Source: Triplophysa rosa (lineage: Eukaryota > Chordata > Actinopteri > Cypriniformes > Nemacheilidae). Taken from it: 64,000 nucleotides of DNA. Every line of letters starts with the position of its first letter. Position 1 is the first letter of the stretch. The notes below the pieces were generated by a model. The model was not told the DNA's origin. It saw nothing but the letters and a program-made list of their open reading frames with translations, and searched no databases. The stretch covers positions 9,304,879 to 9,368,878 of the forward strand of contig NC_079913.1 of NCBI RefSeq assembly GCF_024868665.1. Reading direction: 5' to 3'. The position numbers and the translations under genes were made by a program. Below, in pieces: positions 26,001-35,000 of this stretch.

Positions 26001-29000
26001 GTGATAGCATCAGCATGAGTGTATCTACAGGAGTCAGGTTATCTCAGGGGTCCATTTGTAGTCTGGCTGCGTCCTGTCAGGTTCAGCTCAGGACCGTTCC
26101 CATACGCATCGTAAATAACGGAAATGAGCACCGAGTGTTTTACCCGACAGGCCAGACCAGATACAAACCGTCAGTGCAGACAGTTCATTCCTCCCACAAA
26201 CGCATACACATTTCCAGACTCCAAAATGTGGCCCCATCTGCACTCTCGGGGGGGGCGTACATGCATCAAGGTACGTTGACCTTGCTTAGAAAGAGAAATG
26301 GGGGGACTACAGAATAAAACATTAAGCTTAAGGGCTGTAGGAAGTTCACACAAGGGGTTCACTGAGCTGAGATTATATTGATTATATGTAAAACCACGCC
26401 ACATGTTTGGTGAAGGTCAGTGCAGACTGTGCCTGACATTTGTTGTGCATCAATCCAATAAATCAACTATTCATTAAATAGTAAAAAAAACTGTTGAAAT
26501 TAAGACTAGATTTCCAAAAGGGTCTAAACCAGGGGTATTCAATTAAAGTTCCAAGAGGTCCGGTCGTTATATTTTCTTCCAAACGGAGGTTCAGACAACA
26601 TGTTTTTGGAAAATAAATCAATATTTAATCAATTTAGCCCACCTGGATATATATTGTTTATATAAAACATATGATCTTTTATCAGGCCATTTATTTTATA
26701 TTTTGATACCCACAGTATGTATGTATGTATGTATATATGCATGTATGTATTGTAGGCTCTGTGGCTAGGGGAATGCCCTCTTAATAGAAAATATAAAATA
26801 AAAAAACTACTGACAACATACATACAACAAATGTAACAATGAAAATGCTCTCATCATAAACAGAAAACAAATGTACTTACTAAATTAGCCTTTCCAAGCC
26901 ATTCATACCAGAACTACTTCTATCTTTAAATAATTTCCCAATTAGAACGTTGTTCATTACAAAATGTGACCCTGCTTGTGAAAACCCGCCAATGGTCTTT
27001 TTTCCACTGTTTTCTACAAAAAATCATCCTACAGAATATTCTGTGAAAATATAACAACAATATCTTCAATATTGACTGAATAATGCCATTTCAAAGATTG
27101 AAATCTTAGTGAAATTATTGCTTGAAATTAATATTTGATGTTTGTTATATAATCATTAATTAGATTATGAGACTTTAGCCTGTGTTTTCACAGGGTCACA
27201 AATGTTTACACACTGATCAATAATGCTAATGCTAAACGTAGATAAAAACGTTATGGTTCATAAAATATCACAAATCTGGTTGAAAGGTTGGAGACATATA
27301 TCAAACATTAAAGGGGTCATATGACACGGCTAAAATTTATATTAGTTTGTTTTAGATTTAATGCAATGTTTATACACGATTTAAGGTTCAAAAACGATGT
27401 ATTTTCCGCATACCATGCATGTCTGTATCTCTTCTTTGCCCCGCCTCTCTGAAACGTGCAGATTTTTTAAAAAGCTCATCGCTTGATTGGCCAGTTAACC
27501 AGTGCGTAGTGCTTGGTCGACTACTGCAAGCATGTGACAGAAATGTAACGCCTCTTACCATATTTGGAACATCAGGTTCCAAAGCAATTGTACTGACAGG
27601 TACGCCCACCTTACTTGCGTAAACATTTGGGCGGTCTTAGTCAAACCATACCACGAACTGACGTAGATTTCAAGGCAGGTGTGGCTGAGCATTCACTTTT
27701 AGATAGAATGCATCTTTTGTTCCGACACTTTCATTTTTGCAATTTTACGTGTCTAATACATGCATGGGCAACTTATAACACACCAAAGACACAGAAAAAC
27801 ATTTATTTGCGCCATATGACCCCTTTAAACAGACTGACAGATACAAATACTTTAAAATTGCTGGATTTTGTTTACTGTTGTGTGTCCATCTCCACTGCAC
27901 TACTGTTGTTGAAATAAGCACGTGTATGCTGATCTTCATGCGGTGCTTCTTTGGCGGGAGAGAAGCAGCACGTGCCGCGCGTGGACCAGAAAGCGTTAAT
28001 TGGCGCTAGATAAAGATATTAGAGGATACAGAATTCGCAAAAGACCAAATAAATAAATGTTCCTGAGAGCACATGTGATGTGATTCTCCGTTGTGTAGCT
28101 CAATTTAAACAACCGAAATAGTCAAATGTTTTAAATGGTTTAGTAGGCTGTCGTCCGGATGAAACGAAGCAAAGGTCCGGATCCGGCCCGTGCTAATTGA
28201 GGATGACTGGTCCCTAGTCTAAATACGGATACAGTAGAAGCACATTTTTACAGTAACTGACATTATTATGAGACCGATCAGAATGATATGGGCTTCAATG
28301 ACAACGTACCGGGTGAAGGATGGTGCCCAGGATGATCTGGTTGGGGCAGGACTCCAGAATAATCTGCACATCTCTCTGGAGCAGTCGAGACTCTGTGAAA
28401 AACTTTGCTTCTGCGGCGAAGGGCTCGGGGGTCTCGTTCCCATCCGGTTCTCGTTTAAATGAAGGACACTGGAGACAGATTTATCATGAACATTTTTACC
28501 AGAGAAGTTACTTATAAGATTCATTTTTTCCCATTGGGTAAAATAAAGGTAGTTTCAAGACCTACTGCACTCATAACAAAATCAGGAGAGACTATACACA
28601 ATCAACATTATATACGAGAAGACACAAAGAACAAAGCAAATTGTTGCTGTCCTTCCGAAACCTTGTTTGTCCAAATTCAGTTTTTTAGGAAATGGGAAAA
28701 AAAACACTGCACTTTTTAAATGATTAAATACTGTGTTGTCCAAGTTGACAAACACTTTTCAGATATTTGCAAAACCCAGTGAGACAAACAAAGGATGACC
28801 ACTAATAAGGAGTTATGACAAAAATTAAAAACATGAAATATGGAGATGCAGGGTTTCAGAAGGACAGCGCCGAAATTATAAAAAGCCTCATTAATATTAT
28901 ATTACATTTAGGGATTGGAAAGATTTTTTTTCTTCAGAGGGTTATAAATCATAATGCTCACCTTGACTCCGGATAGCATGACTGTCACTAGATAGTAGTC

Positions 29001-32000
29001 GGGCAGCAGAAGTGCTCGGACCGTGCAGCCATCTCGCACATGTTCAATAATGGCTGCCGTGTTGATGAGAAAAAGAGAAAGTGAAAATCCGTTTCACAAA
29101 TAGACAAGTCACACACCCTTTATGCACAAATGAGACATTCGCTTGTGTATTTCCTCATTTATCAGTGGGTATGTAAATCTCTCATAACATTTTACGTTTG
29201 TGCATTTGACATACAGTGCATTCAAGATATATATTTTGTCAGTATGGGTGTTCCCTAGGAATCGAACCCATGATTGTTGCGCTGCAAATGCAATCCTCTA
29301 CAAAGTAAGACTTGAGTTCTCAATCCTGTATGAAATGCACGGCACACTCTCCTTTATTCCACAGCGAGAGCTTTGAAAACATTTATCCAACGTGGGTGAT
29401 TCATCACCAGCTACTACAGGTCATGTGGCTAAGTGTGTTGTTTTAAATACAGTCACAACTTTGACTTTTGATTAGCATACAATCAGCGTATTAGTGGTGC
29501 TGAGAAACAGGGCACAGTTCTGTAGCATTTTGTGACTCACGATCATTTGTGATGAGCTGGTGCTCCATGATAGAGGTTGACTATCATGAGTGTTAGTGTT
29601 CAGGTTAAATTGAAGAAATTAGCTAATGTGCAGAGTAAAGAGGGGAGGGGCTTCTGGAAAAGGAGAAGTGAGACACCAGGTCTGAGAGCATTATGGGAAT
29701 TTACCAAGAACTAATGAGTGCAAAGCCATTGACTTAATAGTGTATGACAGTATGAGTGCCTAAATATACAATTCCATTTTATGTTAAGGGGGGACTACAT
29801 CTTTTGAAGTGCTTGCCTGTGACAATGCCAATGACAATAGATTTCAACGCAAGTCTAGAGGATTTATTTTGCCCACATTATCCACCACACAAAATCTTAA
29901 AATCATATTTAAGCCCTGAAGTTTATTATTTCCGTTCAGGTTTGGAAAGAAATCCATGCGTAAACTCATTAACAATAATTATGCTTCTACTTGCAAGTGC
30001 CCCTAAAGAGAAAACATCATGTGTATCACAAGCTCTTTCTTCATTTTAAGCAAAATATGTGAGCTAGAAAGCTAAAGCTCATCGCACCGTTGACTGGTTT
30101 CTGGTGAAGAGAGTCCACAAAGTTGCGAGGGTTCTCGATGGAATACTTCAGATCTCGAACGGTTTGTGAACCTCCACCCTCAGACCACAGACCTTTTTTG
30201 GAGGCCCTTGCTTGGTCCTCCAAATCACTCAGTCTGGCAAGATCAGGACTGAAACACACAGAAGTACATCAAGTCTGGTAAATATCAAGTTACAAACCAA
30301 AGCCCAAGAATTCAGAGAACCAAGAAAAACAAAATCAAGATTTAAGATGATGACTTCAGTTCTCTCTGTCGATCAACAGATGTGGAGGTCTCTCTCTCAG
30401 TGAGCTGAGGCTTTCTGAAGTCCAGCTAAGCTCTTTAAATGAGTTCATTATCAAAAGCCAACAAACGTTTCAATTAATTTCTCCGTTGCATGCGCTAAAA
30501 GCTGTCATTATCTTTAAAGGGAATTAAATGGGCTGACCGCAGCAAACACTTGTCAGATTTTGAAAAAGCTCAGTACTCAAGAAACTCAGAGGAAATAAAA
30601 ACACAGAAAAAGGGTTTAGGATGGGGGTGGTGAAAGATTAAAGGCTGTGTTTGACCAGCGATCATTTTAATGGTGCGACAGCTCTTCCTTACAAGTCTCA
30701 ACTTGGACAAAAAGCCGATTATGAAATTGAATAATTCATTACGTATATTTCGACAGACAGATCAATCTATATTAATCTAATCTTTACCATCATATGCATG
30801 CCTCACTGATGAAAGATGAAAACACACAATCATCTGATTCAAAGTTAAAAATGTGTTTTGTTGGAATATCGGATTTACACTGGATATTTGTGTAGAGATG
30901 TAGAGAACACCCCAAAAATATATCTAGATCTAAACTATCATCCTATATAGAAGTGATCAGAGTTCTGTAACATCATTTCAGACCAGAAATAGGGCTCTCA
31001 AACGAATAATCACGATTAATCGCATTAAGAATAAAAGTTTGTGTTTACATAATATATGTCTGTCCACTGTGCATATATTTTTTGTATTTATAAAAACATA
31101 CACATGCATGCATATATTTAGAAAAAACAAAAATCAATAAACATTTATATGTAATTTAAATTATTGGTAAATATTTATATTATTGGTAAATATATATATA
31201 AAAAAAAACTTATCTCTGTATACTGTGATAGGCTATATGAGACCAATTTGCTTTTTGTTGTCCTTATGTTGTTCCAATTGCTTCCATTGTTTCCCTCATC
31301 TGTAAGTCGCTTTGGATAAAAGCGTCTGCTAAATGACTAAATGTAAATAAATATAAATATTTCCTAAATATGTATACATGTATGTGTGCCTGTATGTGCT
31401 TAAAAATACAAAATTAATATGCACAGTACAGTACACAGACATACTGTATATTATCTAAATACAAACTTTTATTCTTTTATTCATCGCGATTAATTGTTTG
31501 ACAGATTGTTTCATTGTCATTGCTTCGCATTTCGGCAATCTGCTTGCCATTTCCACAAGAGATTTTCAATTTTGTGTGCAGCTCTATATGGAACAAACTG
31601 TAACAAAACTGTGGGCAGACTGGGGGCATGTCCAGGATGGCACCTCATCTAGACACAAAAGCTCGAAGGAAATCCCACATTTGAGGCACTGAACCTCCGG
31701 TAGGTAACATTGAAAGGCCCCAGGACACTTAATAACACCCAATCTCAATTTAAACCTCACTCATGCAGAAATAGATAAGATTGACAGTGCAAATGTCAAA
31801 AGAAAGGCCCCCTCTGCCTGTTACATGCCAAGCCCAAAGCTCCAATTATCCGAAGCCTTCATAAATATTAAATACAGGAAATAAGTGCCTGCCAAATCTC
31901 AGCTGCCATCTCGAGCCATCTTTGTCCTGTAAAGTTTTATTTCTCCTCATTTTTTTTCAAAAGAGAGTCAGGCGTCCAGCCCCAACGCCCCTGTGCCTAA

Positions 32001-35000
32001 TTGAGAGCTGGTGGGCTGAGAGCGCAGCTCAGGTTTAAAAACGGCTCCTTTGGAGATGATGTTAGCCGATCCAGTGGGCTGTGATGGGCCACAGCAGGAC
32101 TGGCTAATGAGAAGGCTGTTCAGGGCGGCAGAGGAACCAGCAGGGCCAAAACCGCCATCTCCTGTGGGGAAAATGAGCCTAAAGCAAACAGATTCCGTTG
32201 GCAATTGTTCAGGGCCATTTCACAGAGCCCACACACGCGTCATTAAGTCCCAGAAGCTTAGGACAATATTACACTATCGGGAGGACCAAATGAGGGGGAA
32301 GGACAGTGAGATTGGACCTGTAATGAGCAGATGTGACCAGAAGAGGGGGGAAGAGATCAAAAAGAGCTTTTAAAAGACTGCACAAACCATCTAACAAGCA
32401 AAGGACAAATGATATGCTTTTTGCAACAATGCAACCAGTGACATCATAGTGATTTTAGAGAAAAGAAAAAACAAACTATTGTGTAGGATGTGACAATGGG
32501 TGCATGATCTGTACCGACACCAAACAAAACAAAGCGTTTCTCTGTGCGTGCAGCAAGTTTCTTACTTGTTTCCTCTCATGCCCTCTCTGCGCACTGTGGC
32601 GAGACCCTCTGCCACCAGGGACTCTGCGATATTTTCGCCTGATGTGTCTTTGAAGAAATCAAACCCAAAAGGGACATGTTACTATAACAACACTTCCACA
32701 CATTAAACCAACAATACACATCCAAATTCATTTAAGTGTACACTAGAAAAGTTCATTTTTAAATATACCAAAAGCTCAGTGCCCCAGAATGCAGTGGGGT
32801 CACCATTATTTTACATAAGAACTTTTGCACTGAGATTCATAACTCTATAGAGATATTGCTTACCTTTTCCCAGATACATCATGCCGTATTCTCTTGTCAA
32901 AGCGCCTTTTGGTCTGTCAACAGTGAAACACACTTCTTTGCCGATTACCTTCTTACGCAGGAACTCTCGTGCTTGGAAGGCCCACGGCTGCACAGCAAAC
33001 AAAAACACAAAGCTTACAGCCATTCAATGCCAGAGGACAGAGAATTAACCACTTAAAACCGCTTCTTTACTTTAGAACAAAACTACAAAAAATGTATTTA
33101 ATTTGGCAGAGCATTTGAAGTGTAAAACTGTAATTATGTAATTAACAATTAAGAAAATTGTTTTCATGACTTTTTAAGCTGCAGAATAGCTTACTGAGAA
33201 AAGTGGGTTACTAGGACACGCACAACACTCACAATAAAGCGACACGCTGCCAATAAAATTAATGAGGTACTCATGCTATGGATACGGCTACACATTAATT
33301 AAAAAAGTATATTCATAATAATTGTTTCTGGAAATTCATGTTTTAAGATGATCATTTTCTACCGACACTGTACCGAGCCTGATCTGAACTTGCTGATACA
33401 TTTCCATTGCGGGAAAAGCAGTACTTGGCCGAAAAAGTTTCCTACGCACTTGCCCCTAAAACCTACAAGGCCTGATGTATAAACGTAGCTAATGCGCGTT
33501 ATGCGTTTCAAAATGTGCATATGCAAATCTTAATGCACATAATTGAATTTATAAAAAGAATAATAAACACTGCACAAACACTGTATGTATGAAATCTGAA
33601 AGGATGAAATTTATTTTAAGTTTAAGGCCCCGGGTCTTCAAATAGGAACGACTAATGTCATCACCAAATGTCAAGTAAGCTTGGATAAACTGATGCAAAA
33701 CGAAAATCACTTCCATTGCAATCAACCAAGCTATTTACTCTGTAAATCACAGATGCATTTTCGCTTATGTATAGCACATTGCACTGTGATTGACAAATTA
33801 CGCGTGCATTCATTTATACGAGTTTTATTTGTTTGTTAGTAACTTTTTTGCATCCATTTTTAATACACTTCAAACCTAATGAAACTAGTTAATGATAATG
33901 GTCATAAAAAAACTCAATTGGCTCTTGGGTGTAAATGTGGGCAGTTTACATAGAGGTTCATATATCCATTGGTCGAGCACCAGCTCCTAAATAAGGACCA
34001 GCACCATTTTGATGTGAGGGCCAGACAGAGCTCTTTCTGGCGAGATATTCACCTCATCTTGTGTGTCCTTGCTTTCTGGCTGGGCCTGTGCAGCACGGCG
34101 GGCAAGAGCTCCGGCACGGATGTTGCTCAGATTGATCTGGCGTTCTGGAGGGGGGCCTCCTCGTGGTTGGCCCCTAACAATGATCGCACAACCGGACAAG
34201 ACCTGCGGGGATAAAAATCATAGTGAGCGTTTATCAACAACACTGGATCATTTACACATCTTTGTGGGGAATCTTTGCTCAATTGACTTACAAAAATAGT
34301 TCATCATTCCAGCCACTGACTAAATCACCAAACGATCAGAAATGTCAATAGGGGTGATGATGACAGTAATAATTGTAGATGCATCGGCAGTGCATGATGC
34401 AAACAATCAATCGGCAAGTCAAATACAAGCATAACCAAGTACTGCCGGGAGCCTGAGGGATCTGATCTGACTGAGGTCACAAAACCTTCAGGACCTGTTT
34501 GTTTGCGCTTGCGCCACAATACACAATCAAAGCTGATAACATTGGTAAAACACTAAACAAACACTACAAAACACAGAGGTCAAACATTCGATGGCACAAA
34601 ACACTGACCCCTGCAAAGTGAATGATCACTTGTCTGTATGTTTGTATTCATTAGCATTTGAATCAGCTGAAATGTCTGTAATAATCACAGCAATAATGTT
34701 TACAAGACCCAGCATGCCCACTTTTTGCTCTATAAGGATAACCTTTTGGAACCCCTTAGTGACATTCGGGAGAGGCTGGTCCAATCAGATGTCAGTTCAA
34801 TGGCATTCTTAAGAACACATAAAAAAATGACATCAACCACATTGTATACTACAGATAATATACATACATATATTGCACAGCACCTACACTTTACATGGAC
34901 ACTTCCCTACACTATTTATATTTATATATTGTTTATATATAGTTTAACCTTCCTTCCTTTCCTACTCTATTCGGACAGTTGAAAAAGCATTTCACGGCAT

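Larger units (their letters stand above)
26530..28216. mobile_element. hAT-like element with 8-bp target duplication, carrying two inserted MITEs
   Basis: The left end CAGGGGTATTCAATTAAAGT is preceded by GTCTAAAC (26522-26529). The right end ...GACTGGTCCCTA is followed by GTCTAAAT (28217-28224), a 7/8 match as expected of a hAT 8-bp duplication. The sub-terminal regions share GTCCGG motifs (left GAGGTCCGGTCG, right GGTCCGGATCCGGCC). No transposase frame remains. Inside sit the elements at 26964-27201 and 27312-27824, and a GTAT microsatellite at about 26714-26748. Confidence 0.65.
25758..28309. other. snd1 intron 7, largely one nested transposon
   Basis: Between exons 7 and 8. About 1.7 of its 2.55 kb is a hAT-like element (26530-28216) with two smaller elements inside. 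25758-26529 shows nothing I can name. Confidence 0.65.
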
